This document shows, piece after piece, positions 16,338 to 26,191 of a stretch of DNA of 63,741 nt. The notes under the pieces are model-generated. The model was not told where the DNA came from. It saw nothing but the letters and a program-made list of their open reading frames with translations, and did not search any database. Position 1 is the stretch's first letter. Every line of letters starts with the position of its first letter. Origin of the DNA: Bacillus mobilis. Its GTDB lineage: Bacteria > Bacillota > Bacilli > Bacillales > Bacillaceae_G. The stretch is taken from assembly GCF_001884045.1 (NCBI RefSeq), contig NZ_MACF01000125.1:1-63741 (forward strand), written 5' to 3'. A program made the translations under genes and the position numbers.

Positions 16338-16421
16338 CTAGTCTTTCGCCCCTTTTTCTCTTGGTAGTTGTGTGGATGTTTCCACAAACCGCTCGATTTT
16401 ATCTAATTAAATTCACTACAT

Positions 16422-16436
16422 ATGAAAACGTTTCAT
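16422..16436. promoter_or_regulatory. cre-like site upstream of ackA
   Basis: ATGAAAACGTTTCAT is a symmetrical match to the CcpA target with one mismatch to WTGNAANCGNWNNCW, centred about 90 bases upstream of the start codon. That position suits activation, as known for B. subtilis ackA. Regulation in this strain is inferred. Confidence 0.5.
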
Positions 16437-16636
16437 CATTAGCAAATTTTATACTCACGATTTTAATTTAAACATCGTCCGACATATATTTCAAGTGAAA
16501 AAATTGTAACACCAAGAAAAAATGTATATTACAGATTTCAAAAAAATTCAGTTAAATCTAGTATATATTTAAAAATATGACATATCATATAAAACTGTAC
16601 TACATGAATTACTAACCCTGTTACATATACCTAGCC

Positions 16637-17623
16637 TTATTTATGCGTTGCAAACCAAGTATTTAATTGATCCATAATGTTCTCCATCGCCTTCATGTTG
16701 GAGAATTTAGGTAACTCCACTAATAACGCCTGTTTTGGCATCGTTACACTAGGGCCTTTCTTTTGGAGAACAAATATACTTTTTGCATTTTTCTCGTTTT
16801 TAAACATGGAAACAGGTAGCTGTAATAACCCCTGAATAAAACATGTTTCTTTAATAAATGCATGTAATTTTGGTGCTTGGTCACTTTCAAAGATGAAGTT
16901 TGGCACTAGGAAGAATAAGTACCCGCCTTCTTTCGTATGTTTCACACTTTGTTCAATAAATAAGTGGTGAGCATATGACATTCCTTCATCTGCTTTTAAC
17001 TTATATTCACTTGCACCGATTTCATTTGGATAGTAACCAATCGGTAAGTCTGAAACGACTGCATCAACCGGATCGATATAAAGTGGCGCTAGTCCATCTT
17101 GATGGAAGAATTCGATTGCATGCTTTTGTAAATTCGCATTTACTAAAGCAAGTTTAATTAGCACTTCATCCACTTCTACACCAAACCCACTCATTGCTAG
17201 TCCTTCTTTGGCGCTATTAAACACTGTAGTCATTAAATTACCTGTTCCAATTGCAGGGTCTAACACCGTAATTTCGTTTTGACCTTGCATAAATTTATGG
17301 AATAAGTAGCTCATGAACATGCCAACTGCATCAGGCGTCATTTCGTGATTCGCTTGTACGCCTTCTTTCATTCCTTTTAAAATGGCTAACTGAAATGCTT
17401 TACGAATTTCTTCACCTTTATATGTTTCTTCATTAAACGTACTATATTCACGATTCAGCCTTTCAATTGCTGACTCAGATAATTCCTCTTGTAAAATCGC
17501 TCCTTCAAACAAGTTATCACCTGTTTCTACAAGCGCCTCTAAATATGTTACATCTAATTCTTTACGTAAAACTACCGCAGAAGAATCAAAAATAGAAAAT
17601 AATGTTTCTACTGTCTGACTCAC
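16637..17623 (-). CDS. ytxK: Class I SAM-dependent methyltransferase YtxK
   Basis: This 328-residue protein resembles the N6-adenine methyltransferase part of type I modification enzymes. It has the SAM-binding motif DPAIGTGNLMT near residue 122, but the catalytic NPPY-type motif reads SDLPIGYY. The natural substrate is unknown. No specificity or restriction gene is adjacent, so this is not a restriction system. AGGAGG is seven bases before GTG at 17623, which I prefer over the ATG two codons earlier. The position upstream of ackA matches B. subtilis ytxK. Confidence 0.85.
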   Translation of the reverse strand: MSQTVETLFSIFDSSAVVLRKELDVTYLEALVETGDNLFEGAILQEELSESAIERLNREYSTFNEETYKGEEIRKAFQLAILKGMKEGVQANHEMTPDAVGMFMSYLFHKFMQGQNEITVLDPAIGTGNLMTTVFNSAKEGLAMSGFGVEVDEVLIKLALVNANLQKHAIEFFHQDGLAPLYIDPVDAVVSDLPIGYYPNEIGASEYKLKADEGMSYAHHLFIEQSVKHTKEGGYLFFLVPNFIFESDQAPKLHAFIKETCFIQGLLQLPVSMFKNEKNAKSIFVLQKKGPSVTMPKQALLVELPKFSNMKAMENIMDQLNTWFATHK

Positions 17624-17740
17624 GTACATTCCTCCTTCTCTCTTTTACACATAACTTATATCATACCACAAAGTGTTTTTTTCCAAAAAGAAAAAGCGAC
17701 CTCCTGCAAAGAGCTCCCCTTTCAGTTATATATGATATAA

Positions 17741-17792
17741 CGTTTTTTCTCATATATTGGTACCGTTACGCAGCAATATATGAGAAAAAACG
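17741..17792. repeat. 19-bp perfect inverted repeat
   Basis: CGTTTTTTCTCATATATTG (17741-17759) pairs perfectly with its complement at 17774-17792 around a 14-base loop. Its right arm runs into the tpx terminator. It is far longer than needed for a terminator. I see no T-tract after it other than the one in the arm. Confidence 0.7.
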
Positions 17793-17812
17793 ACCTCTTT
17801 ATAAGAGGTCAT
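17784..17812 (-). terminator. tpx terminator
   Basis: On the minus strand GACCTC and GAGGTC pair around a seven-base loop, followed by GTTTTTTCTC. Confidence 0.75.
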
Positions 17813-17822
17813 TTCCTTCACA

Positions 17823-18323
17823 TTATTTTGCAGATTTAGCTGCTTCTAATGCTGCTTCATAGTTTGGATGGCTTGTACCTTCGCTTACGTACTCTGCGTA
17901 AACTACTTTGTCGTTGCTATCTACTACGAATACTGCACGAGCAAGTAAACGAAGCTCTTTCATTACTAAGCCGTAAGCTTCACCGAATGAAAGGTCACGG
18001 TGGTCAGAAAGTGTTACAACATTTTCTAAACCGTTTGCTGCACACCAGCGCTTTTGAGCGAATGGTAAGTCAGCGCTAATTGTTAATACTTTCGCGTTTT
18101 CAATACCTGCTGCATCTTGGTTAAAACGACGTGTTTGTGCATCACACACACCTGTGTCGATTGAAGGTACAACACTAATTAATTTTACTTCGCCTTTGTA
18201 TGTTTCTAAACTTACTGGAGATAAGTCGTTTGCTAATACTTGGAAGTTTGGCGCTTGATCGCCAACTTTAACTTCTGTTCCAACTAAAGTCATTGGATTA
18301 CCTTTAAAAGTTACGTTTGCCAC
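17823..18323 (-). CDS. tpx: Thiol peroxidase
   Basis: The protein is an atypical two-cysteine peroxiredoxin that reduces hydrogen peroxide and alkyl peroxides with electrons from thioredoxin. The 166-residue length is standard. The peroxidatic Cys60 lies in [10 protein letters not shown] and the resolving Cys94 in KRWCAANG. The conserved arginine before the C-terminus is present. It sits downstream of ytfJ-ytfI, as in B. subtilis, behind its own spacer, with a terminator after the stop. Confidence 0.97.
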   Translation of the reverse strand: MANVTFKGNPMTLVGTEVKVGDQAPNFQVLANDLSPVSLETYKGEVKLISVVPSIDTGVCDAQTRRFNQDAAGIENAKVLTISADLPFAQKRWCAANGLENVVTLSDHRDLSFGEAYGLVMKELRLLARAVFVVDSNDKVVYAEYVSEGTSHPNYEAALEAAKSAK

Positions 18324-18422
18324 TTGAAAATCCTCCCTTATTTAAACAAAATATGTACAATGTAAATGATAGTTTGTCCCTATCGATAATGCAAATAAAA
18401 TCGCTTTATTTACAAAAAAATT

Positions 18423-18452
18423 AAAGAAGCCAATCCATTGATCAGCTTCTTT
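18423..18452 (-). terminator. Terminator of ytfI-ytfJ
   Basis: AAAGAAGC pairs with GCTTCTTT around a 14-base loop, close to the ytfJ stop codon. Confidence 0.65.
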
Positions 18453-18457
18453 ATTTG

Positions 18458-18850
18458 TTAAATTTGAAATTCAGGATCGTCTTCTTTTCGTTTATCCATC
18501 ATTTCCTTCACTTTATCAACAGCTTGTGGCGCTAATTCAATTATTTTATCGATGACGTGTGTTTGCTTATCTAAATGCAACACTTTTACACCGTCTCCAT
18601 TTATAACAAGAAAAGCAACAGGATTAATAGAAACTCCTCCTCCACTTCCCCCGCCAAATGGATGACGGCCTGCTTGTTCTTTACCAAATTCACTTCCACC
18701 AGCGGCAAAGCCGAAACTAACTTTCGAAACGGTAAGAATTACACTTCCATCTGCCGCTTTAATCGGATCACCAACAATTGTATTTACATCAGTCATTTGT
18801 TTTAAATGCTGCATTGCGGTTGTCATTAAACCTTGAATTGGATGGTCCAT
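18458..18850 (-). CDS. ytfJ: GerW-family sporulation protein YtfJ
   Basis: This 130-residue protein of the YtfJ/GerW family is linked to spore germination in Bacillus. It starts MDHPIQGLMTTAMQHLKQM. It has a glycine-rich centre (HPFGGGSGGGVSINPVAFLV) and a charged C-terminus. It lies 12 bases downstream of ytfI, so the two form an operon. Forespore expression is expected from the family. No specific promoter was identified. Confidence 0.9.
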   Translation of the reverse strand: MDHPIQGLMTTAMQHLKQMTDVNTIVGDPIKAADGSVILTVSKVSFGFAAGGSEFGKEQAGRHPFGGGSGGGVSINPVAFLVINGDGVKVLHLDKQTHVIDKIIELAPQAVDKVKEMMDKRKEDDPEFQI

Positions 18851-18862
18851 TCTATATCCCCC

Positions 18863-19492
18863 CTATGCTTGAACAGATTTTTCTGTCACACCAGATTTTT
18901 GCTTTCTCATAAACATAAGCAATTTCACCGCTGTTTTTACAGTACGGAATATACGAAAGGATGCTGTTAACTCACATCTTGACGCAAATCCTTTCCCTTG
19001 AAAAACAGGCGTAATTTCAAATTCAGGTACATCGACAATATGCATATATTGTCCTACAACTCCAGCAGCCATTCCTTTTGTCCCCCATGCATATCCAGTG
19101 ACAATTCCAGTACTAGCTGCATCACCTGCACCAATTTGCGTATGCCATCTCCAACCATTGATTTTCACTCGTTTGAGAAAATCTTTAACAATAGTATGAA
19201 CTTCTTGCAGCTTTTTTATCAGCTCCCCCATACTATCAAGTTGCGCTATAATTTTATTATCTAATCCGCCGTCCTCTTCAGCTTTCTCGATCTTTTGTCC
19301 TGTCTTCTTTTGTTGCTTTTCAATTCTTTCCAATACATCGAATGTATATCGAATCATCCATATTTTCACTTGAAACAAACATTGCTTTTCCATTTCTGAA
19401 TATAAAAATGTCACTTTAAGCTTTATTTTCGACAATAGTATAAGCAAAATAAAAAGGAGAAGAATTATTATTCCAATTACGAACCACTGCAT
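18863..19492 (-). CDS. ytfI: DUF2953 membrane-anchored protein YtfI
   Basis: The 209-residue protein has one N-terminal membrane helix (FVIGIIILLLFILLILLSKI) followed by a mostly soluble domain of the DUF2953 family. The start at 19492 was chosen because AAAGG lies about eight bases upstream; an ATG three codons earlier is too near. It is the first gene of the ytfI-ytfJ sporulation pair. Its molecular function is unknown. Confidence 0.85.
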   Translation of the reverse strand: MQWFVIGIIILLLFILLILLSKIKLKVTFLYSEMEKQCLFQVKIWMIRYTFDVLERIEKQQKKTGQKIEKAEEDGGLDNKIIAQLDSMGELIKKLQEVHTIVKDFLKRVKINGWRWHTQIGAGDAASTGIVTGYAWGTKGMAAGVVGQYMHIVDVPEFEITPVFQGKGFASRCELTASFRIFRTVKTAVKLLMFMRKQKSGVTEKSVQA

Positions 19493-19705
19493 ACGTATCA
19501 TCCTTTCACTCCGTACCCATTATCGACAAGTTTATTCATCATTAAACAGAATTCCATAAGATTGAATATAAAAATTTTTCTAAAAATAAAAAGGGATTTT
19601 GACATTTTATATCGAAATATATTATTTGAACATATCATCGAGAACGGACTCTAATGATATGTAGCACGAAAAACAGAAAATTTAACTGCAGTGGAGGGAT
19701 ACATA

Positions 19706-20509
19706 ATGGCAGATCGTCGCAATTTATTTTTCTTTTATGGTGATGACAAAGCAACGCTCGTTGAAAAAATGAACCCAATCTATCGTATTTTAGAAGAGAA
19801 TGGATTTACCATATTAGATCATCCAAAAAATGCAAACGCTATCGTCAGTGTTGGAGATGATGCAACCTTCTTACAAGCCGTTCGTAAAACTGGTTTTAGA
19901 GAAGATTGCTTATACGCAGGGATTTCTACGAAAGATGAAATTTCGTTCTACTGTGATTTCCACATTGATCACATCGATACAGCCCTTCAAGAAATTACAA
20001 AAAACGAAATTGAAGTGCGCAAATATCCAACAATTCAGGTAGATGTAGATCACGGTACATCTTTCTATTGTTTAAATGAGTTCTCATTACGTTCTAGCAT
20101 TATTAAAACATTTGTTGTAGATGTTCACGTTGATGATTTATACTTCGAAACATTTAGAGGGGACGGTTTAGTAGTTTCTACCCCAACAGGAAGTACAGCT
20201 TACAACAAATCATTGCATGGTGCAGTTGTTGATCCGCTTATCCCATGTTTCCAAGTAAGCGAACTAGCATCATTAAATAACAACACATATCGTACGCTCG
20301 GTTCACCGTTCATTTTAAATCACGAACGTACACTAACTTTAAAACTAAGACCAGACGGTAACGATTATCCTGTTATTGGTATGGATAATGAAGCACTTAG
20401 CATTAAACAAGTCGAAAAAGCTGTTGTACGCTTAAGCGATAAACAAATTAAAACAGTTAAATTAAAAAACAATTCCTTCTGGGAAAAAGTACAGAGAACG
20501 TTTTTATAA
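19706..20509 (+). CDS. nadK2: NAD kinase 2
   Basis: The enzyme phosphorylates NAD to NADP. The 267-residue size and the overall sequence match the second NAD kinase of Bacillus (YtdI). The usual GGDGT motif reads GDDAT at residues 50-54, keeping the catalytic Asp52. The NE motif (CLNEFSLRS) and the TPTGSTAYNKSL motif are intact. GGAGG lies before the ATG at 19706. It is monocistronic, with a strong terminator. In B. subtilis ytdI also neighbours ytcJ- and ytcI-like genes. Confidence 0.92.
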   Translation: MADRRNLFFFYGDDKATLVEKMNPIYRILEENGFTILDHPKNANAIVSVGDDATFLQAVRKTGFREDCLYAGISTKDEISFYCDFHIDHIDTALQEITKNEIEVRKYPTIQVDVDHGTSFYCLNEFSLRSSIIKTFVVDVHVDDLYFETFRGDGLVVSTPTGSTAYNKSLHGAVVDPLIPCFQVSELASLNNNTYRTLGSPFILNHERTLTLKLRPDGNDYPVIGMDNEALSIKQVEKAVVRLSDKQIKTVKLKNNSFWEKVQRTFL

Positions 20510-20513
20510 CATG

Positions 20514-20558
20514 AAAAAAACCGCCGCATTATGATATTCCATAATGCTGCGGTTTTTT
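20514..20558 (+). terminator. nadK2 terminator
   Basis: AAAAAACCGC and GCATTATG pair with CATAATGC and GCGGTTTTTT, with one mismatch and a short loop. Confidence 0.85.
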
Positions 20559-20593
20559 ATTTTTCTCGCTATCGACCAATATTGGTAGCTTTT

Positions 20594-20615
20594 GTCGGTA
20601 AATCGATATATTTTC
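20594..20615 (+). repeat. Single unit of the GTCGGTAARTCGATATATTTT repeat family
   Basis: GTCGGTAAATCGATATATTT matches, with one difference, the start of the array at 43539. A perfect 12-bp palindrome, ACCAATATTGGT, lies just before it (20575-20586). Confidence 0.6.
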
Positions 20616-22182
20616 ACACGTCTTTCCTATACACAATCTTCCCATCAATTACAGTCATTTCTGCTTGCACTTCTTTTATTTCTTCTGCCTCTATTTCAAA
20701 AATATTGCGATCTACTATCGTAAAGTCCGCTTCATATCCTTTCGCGATTTGTCCTCGCTTCGATTCTTTTCCAATTGCATAGGCACTTCCTGTTGTAAAT
20801 AAAGAGACAGCTTCATATACCGTTAATCTCTCTTCCGGCATATAACATATACCGTCAATAAAACTTCTACGTGTAACAGCGCTATATATGCCTAAAAACG
20901 GATTCACTTGTTCAATTGGCGCGTCAGATCCACCGTTGCAATGTAATCCCGCTTCCAGTAACGTCTTCCAAGCGTACGCATAACGAAGACGATGCTCTCC
21001 TAGTTTTTCAATGACGGATGGAAAATCTGATGAAACAAAAACTGGTTGTATATCAATAATGGCTTGCAAGTTTTTCATTCTCTCAACCAACTCTTCACGA
21101 GCGAGCTGACAATGAATAATGCGATCACGCAATCCTTCTGCTGGTGGATATAATTCAAGTGCATCAATGACATATTCTAACGATAAGTCACCGATTGTAT
21201 GAATCGCTACTGGCATATGTAAATCTCGTGCTTTTTTCACTAACTCCGCAAGCTCTTCGCGTGAGAAGATTGCCACTCCATTTGTTTCCTGCGCATCTTT
21301 ATACGGTTCACTTAATAAAGCTGTTCTTCCGCCAAAAGAACCATCAGAAAAAATTTTCATCGCCCCAAATTCAATATAATGCTCATTTTCATATTCTTTT
21401 CGTTCATGTGCTACTTCATGGTGAACGAGTAAATGTGCTTTAAATGGCATTTCCTTTATAACATGAGAAAACGCATTGTGCGTTTTTCTAAAACCACCGT
21501 AATAATTTAAATCTTCCGTATGCCCACCAACGAGCCCATATTGCCAGCAGTCTTTAATCGCTGTTTGCAAAGCTCTTTGTAAATAAACTTCATCAATTTC
21601 TGGCTGCACATGTTTAATTAATTCTTGCCCTTGTTCATATAAAAGTCCTGTTAAATTATTTGACGCATCACGACCAATTTTTCCGCCTTTCGGGTCTTGC
21701 GTCGCTTCTGTTATGTTCGCTTCTTGCAGTATGTATGAATTCACCCATGTCACGTGACGACAAACACGCTTTAATAAAATGGGGTGTTCTTTCGAGATTT
21801 CATCTAAATCTTTCACATGAACATCTTTCGTATCTATAAAGTTATTTTCATTCCATCCTTCTCCAATAACCCAAGAACCCTTTGGAGCTTCTTCCACTCG
21901 CTTCCGCACGAAAGTCAGCACTTCACTATAAGATGTGCAGTTTGATAAATCTAGACGGAGTAACCTCTCTCCATGCCCAATAAGATGCATATGACTATCA
22001 ACGAGACCTGGAATCATCGTTCTGCCTTCTAAATCGTGCAATTTAACCGCAGCATATCGGTCTCCTAACTCTTCTTTACTCCCGACATCAACGATCATAC
22101 CGTTTTCAACATAAACAGCGTCTACTTTTTCATTTTCTTCTCGCATCGTGTAAATGGTGCCGCCATACCAAATTTCTCCCAT
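20614..22182 (-). CDS. Amidohydrolase, YtcJ-like
   Basis: This 522-residue member of the amidohydrolase superfamily (the YtcJ, exoenzyme-regulatory AepA-like branch) has the metal site VDSHMHLIGHG near residue 68. Further candidate ligands lie in GLVGGHTED, HTIGD and GGSDAPIE near residue 440. The substrate is unknown; family members cleave C-N bonds in ring or chain amides. AAAGGAG lies nine bases before the ATG at 22182. The last codon touches a repeat unit. Confidence 0.8.
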   Translation of the reverse strand: MGEIWYGGTIYTMREENEKVDAVYVENGMIVDVGSKEELGDRYAAVKLHDLEGRTMIPGLVDSHMHLIGHGERLLRLDLSNCTSYSEVLTFVRKRVEEAPKGSWVIGEGWNENNFIDTKDVHVKDLDEISKEHPILLKRVCRHVTWVNSYILQEANITEATQDPKGGKIGRDASNNLTGLLYEQGQELIKHVQPEIDEVYLQRALQTAIKDCWQYGLVGGHTEDLNYYGGFRKTHNAFSHVIKEMPFKAHLLVHHEVAHERKEYENEHYIEFGAMKIFSDGSFGGRTALLSEPYKDAQETNGVAIFSREELAELVKKARDLHMPVAIHTIGDLSLEYVIDALELYPPAEGLRDRIIHCQLAREELVERMKNLQAIIDIQPVFVSSDFPSVIEKLGEHRLRYAYAWKTLLEAGLHCNGGSDAPIEQVNPFLGIYSAVTRRSFIDGICYMPEERLTVYEAVSLFTTGSAYAIGKESKRGQIAKGYEADFTIVDRNIFEIEAEEIKEVQAEMTVIDGKIVYRKDV

Positions 22183-22215
22183 ATATCCCATCTCCTTTGT
22201 TTTTATTGTATAAAA

Positions 22216-22245
22216 AAAAGCACCATTTCAAAACATGGTGCTTTT
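22216..22245. terminator. Bidirectional terminator
   Basis: AAAAGCACCAT pairs with ATGGTGCTTTT around a loop of about eight bases. Confidence 0.75.
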
Positions 22246-22252
22246 CTAAAAA

Positions 22253-22684
22253 TTACTTTTGTTCAGTAGGGTTCGTTGTGATTTGCCATTCAATGCTAAA
22301 TTTATCTTTAAGTTGTCCGTATGCTGGGCTCCAGAATGTTTCTTGAAGTGGCATAATAACTTCTCCGCCCTCTTGTAACTTTTCGAATACTTCTTTCGCT
22401 TTTCCTGCATCACTAATTTGAATTGCAATTGTTACTTGAGATCCGATTGCATGCCCTTTACCTGGGAATGTATCAGAAATCATAAGGTCCGTATTACCAA
22501 CTTTTAAAGTAGCATGTAAAACGCGCTCTTTTGCTTCAGCTGGAATCGGATATTCTGGATTTTCAGGCATGTCACCAAAAGTTTGCATGACTTCTACTTT
22601 TGCATCTAACGCCTCTTTATAAAACTGTACAGCCTCTTGCCCACCACCATCTAAAACTAAGTACGGATTAATACCTAAAATCAT
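22253..22684 (-). CDS. VOC family protein, PhnB-like
   Basis: The 143-residue protein belongs to the vicinal-oxygen-chelate fold, PhnB-like branch. It has a pair of beta-alpha-beta-beta-beta modules, ending in the typical YGQLKDKFSIEWQI. Members bind a metal or small ligand, and some confer antibiotic resistance. The role here is not identifiable. It stands alone, downstream of an acyl-CoA synthetase gene. Confidence 0.8.
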   Translation of the reverse strand: MILGINPYLVLDGGGQEAVQFYKEALDAKVEVMQTFGDMPENPEYPIPAEAKERVLHATLKVGNTDLMISDTFPGKGHAIGSQVTIAIQISDAGKAKEVFEKLQEGGEVIMPLQETFWSPAYGQLKDKFSIEWQITTNPTEQK

Positions 22685-22775
22685 ACGGACACCTCTTTTT
22701 CCAATTTATAAAATCGAACTTACGTTCGCATTTATAATACCATACGGTTTACAGTTCATTCAACTATTTTCGAAA

Positions 22776-24362
22776 TTATTTTGACGGAATCTCCATCTCT
22801 TGTTTTCTAAGTTCAATACGGCGAATTTTTCCGGAAATCGTTTTTGGTAGTTCATCTACAAATTCAATTTTGCGAGGGTATTTATATGGTGCAGTGAGTT
22901 CCTTGACGTGTTGTTGGAGTGCTGGAATTAATGTTTCTTCGTTCTTGTCTATATTCTCTCTTAATACGATAAATGCCTTCACGACACTGCCGCGAATTTC
23001 ATCAGGGCTTGCAACAACTGCGCACTCTCTTACGTAAGGATGTTTTACAAGTGCATCTTCTACTTCAAACGGTCCGATTGTATAACCAGAGCTAATAATA
23101 ATATCATCACCGCGCCCTTCAAACCAGAAATAGCCGTCTTCATCTTTCTTCGCTTTATCACCGGTAATATAATAATCACCGCGAAATTGCATTGCTGTGC
23201 GCTCATCGTCTTTATAATATTGTTTAAAGAGAGCCGGTGTTTCAATGTGAACTGCAATATCACCAACTTCTCCTACCTGTACCGGAATACCTTCCTCATC
23301 TACAATATCAACGTGGTTGCCTGGCGTTGGTTTTCCCATTGATCCCGGTCTAATATCCATCCCTTTCATTACACCAACAAGTAATGTATTTTCTGTTTGC
23401 CCATAGCCGTCTCTCACTGTAATATTAAAGTGCTTTTGGAATGTTTCAATGACTTCTCTATTTAACGGCTCACCTGCCGATACAGCGCTATGTAACGCCT
23501 CTAAATTGTACTCACTTAAGTCTTCTACCTTTGCCATTAATCTATACTCAGTTGGCGTACAACAAAGCACATTCACCTTATTATCGTCTAATAAATTTAA
23601 ATATGTTTTCGGTTCAAATTTACCGTTGTATACAAATCCTGTTGCACCTGAGCCGAGAGTTGCTAAAAATGGGCTCCAAATCCACTTTTGCCAGCCTGGA
23701 CTAGCCGTTGCCCATACAACATCATTCTCTTCAATTCCGAGCCAATTTGGAGCGCTCGTGCGTAAATGAGCGTATGCCCACGCATGCGTATGAACAACAC
23801 CTTTTGGATTTCCTGTCGTCCCTGACGTGTAAGATAAAAAGACCATATCTTCTTTATCTGTCTTCACCATTTCTAACAGGTCACTTTCTGTTTCTAACGC
23901 TGTTTTTAAATTAATCCACCCATCTACTGACTGCTCGCTCAGAACGAACTTTTGAAGGGATTCCATCGCTTCTATATCATCAAACTGTCCAATGTAGGGT
24001 TCATAACTGACGATCGCTTTTACTTCCCCGTGCTCGATTCGATATTCAATATCTTTTTTACGTAACATCTCCGAACTCGGAATTACGACAAATCCTGCTT
24101 TAATTGCAGCGATATACGTCATGTACGCTTCAATTAAACGCGGCATCATAATAAGAAGCTTGTCCCCTTTTTGTAAACCACTCTTTATAAAAGCGTTTCC
24201 AATTTTATTCGCACCTTGCATTAACTCAGCATATGTAACTTCTCGTCTATTCCCTTTATCATCTTGCCAAATTAAAGCAAGCTTCTCTTTATCACCTGTA
24301 TATTTCTCTATTTCAGAAACTAAATTATAAGACGGCGGCGCCAACAATTCTTCTCTTTTCAT
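22776..24362 (-). CDS. Acyl-CoA synthetase, AMP-forming (YtcI-like)
   Basis: This 528-residue adenylate-forming enzyme couples a short- or medium-chain acid to CoA. The AMP-binding motif SYTSGTTGNPKGV is near residue 177, followed by DGYGQTEN and YITGDKAKKDEDGYFWFEGRG. The catalytic C-terminal lysine segment KTISGKIRR is present. It resembles B. subtilis YtcI and the acetyl-CoA synthetase family, but the exact acid is not certain. The AcsA of this window is a separate gene at 39119. It is followed by a bcr1 element on the upstream side. Confidence 0.88.
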   Translation of the reverse strand: MKREELLAPPSYNLVSEIEKYTGDKEKLALIWQDDKGNRREVTYAELMQGANKIGNAFIKSGLQKGDKLLIMMPRLIEAYMTYIAAIKAGFVVIPSSEMLRKKDIEYRIEHGEVKAIVSYEPYIGQFDDIEAMESLQKFVLSEQSVDGWINLKTALETESDLLEMVKTDKEDMVFLSYTSGTTGNPKGVVHTHAWAYAHLRTSAPNWLGIEENDVVWATASPGWQKWIWSPFLATLGSGATGFVYNGKFEPKTYLNLLDDNKVNVLCCTPTEYRLMAKVEDLSEYNLEALHSAVSAGEPLNREVIETFQKHFNITVRDGYGQTENTLLVGVMKGMDIRPGSMGKPTPGNHVDIVDEEGIPVQVGEVGDIAVHIETPALFKQYYKDDERTAMQFRGDYYITGDKAKKDEDGYFWFEGRGDDIIISSGYTIGPFEVEDALVKHPYVRECAVVASPDEIRGSVVKAFIVLRENIDKNEETLIPALQQHVKELTAPYKYPRKIEFVDELPKTISGKIRRIELRKQEMEIPSK

Positions 24363-24463
24363 ACAATATCCTCCTCCATTTCTATGCCTCCCTTATATAA
24401 TAAAGAATTTTCAGTTAATTTTGAACCCTCTTCTTTTGACAAATTTTTTATGTCTATGTCGAA

Positions 24464-24622
24464 ATAAAGTGAAACTTTAATCAGTGGGGGTTTTCTTCAT
24501 CCCCCACTGATTATTAGCCCTCACCAATCGGACTTTAATGGGCAGCCCGACCCCCACCTAACTTCTTTGCTTTCGCTGAATTTCGAGGTGGGGGGTCTTA
24601 CTGCCCATTAAAGCGGGATAAA
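24464..24622 (-). repeat. bcr1-type interspersed repeat, copy 1
   Basis: This structured element of about 159 bp is bounded by ATAAA at both ends (TTTAT when read on the other strand). It contains a GTGGGGG/CCCCCAC hairpin, an outer stem GGGCAG/CTGCCC and an inner CCCCCACC/GGTGGGGG stem. A second copy lies at 49963. From memory it corresponds to the B. cereus-group repeat bcr1 of about 155 bp with TTTAT duplications. I see no gene in this 330-base gap. Confidence 0.8.
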
Positions 24623-24646
24623 TGTATAACGGTGCAAACAACAAAA

Positions 24647-24674
24647 AGAAAGAGCGGGAGAACCCGCTCTTTCT
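24647..24674 (-). terminator. SASP gene terminator
   Basis: AGAAAGAGCGGG pairs with CCCGCTCTTTCT around AGAA, followed by TTTTTG on the minus strand. Confidence 0.8.
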
Positions 24675-24692
24675 AAGCCATCTTATATGGGA

Positions 24693-24890
24693 TTATTTTT
24701 GGTAACCGCCTAATTGTTGCTCAGCTAGTGAAACTAGACGTTTAGTGATTTCACCACCAACAGAACCGTTAGCGCGAGCTGTTGCATCTGCTCCAAGTTG
24801 AACACCAAACTCTTGAGCGATTTCGTATTTCATTTGGTCTAATGCTGATTCAGCACCAGGAACCGCTAATTTATTTGTGCTACGTGACAT
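24693..24890 (-). CDS. sspA: Alpha/beta-type small acid-soluble spore protein
   Basis: This 65-residue DNA-binding protein coats the spore chromosome and protects it from UV and heat. The GPR protease cleavage region ([20 protein letters not shown]) and the conserved second helix ([15 protein letters not shown]) are both present. Its place next to thiI matches B. subtilis sspA. AAGGAGGTGAT precedes the ATG. A candidate sigma-G promoter is weak: TGTATG and CACACTC, 16 bases apart, at 24944-24916 on the minus strand. The symbol rests on synteny. Confidence 0.93.
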   Translation of the reverse strand: MSRSTNKLAVPGAESALDQMKYEIAQEFGVQLGADATARANGSVGGEITKRLVSLAEQQLGGYQK

Positions 24891-24970
24891 GTTATATCAC
24901 CTCCTTGTGAGTATAGAGTGTGATAAATAACATGACTTCATACACGTTTTAGATATGGTAATTTATGGTT

Positions 24971-26191
<1,221 letters not shown>

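Noticed and set aside
16637-17623. Restriction-modification system
   Set aside because: The methyltransferase has an atypical catalytic motif and no restriction or specificity gene nearby; it matches YtxK by position.
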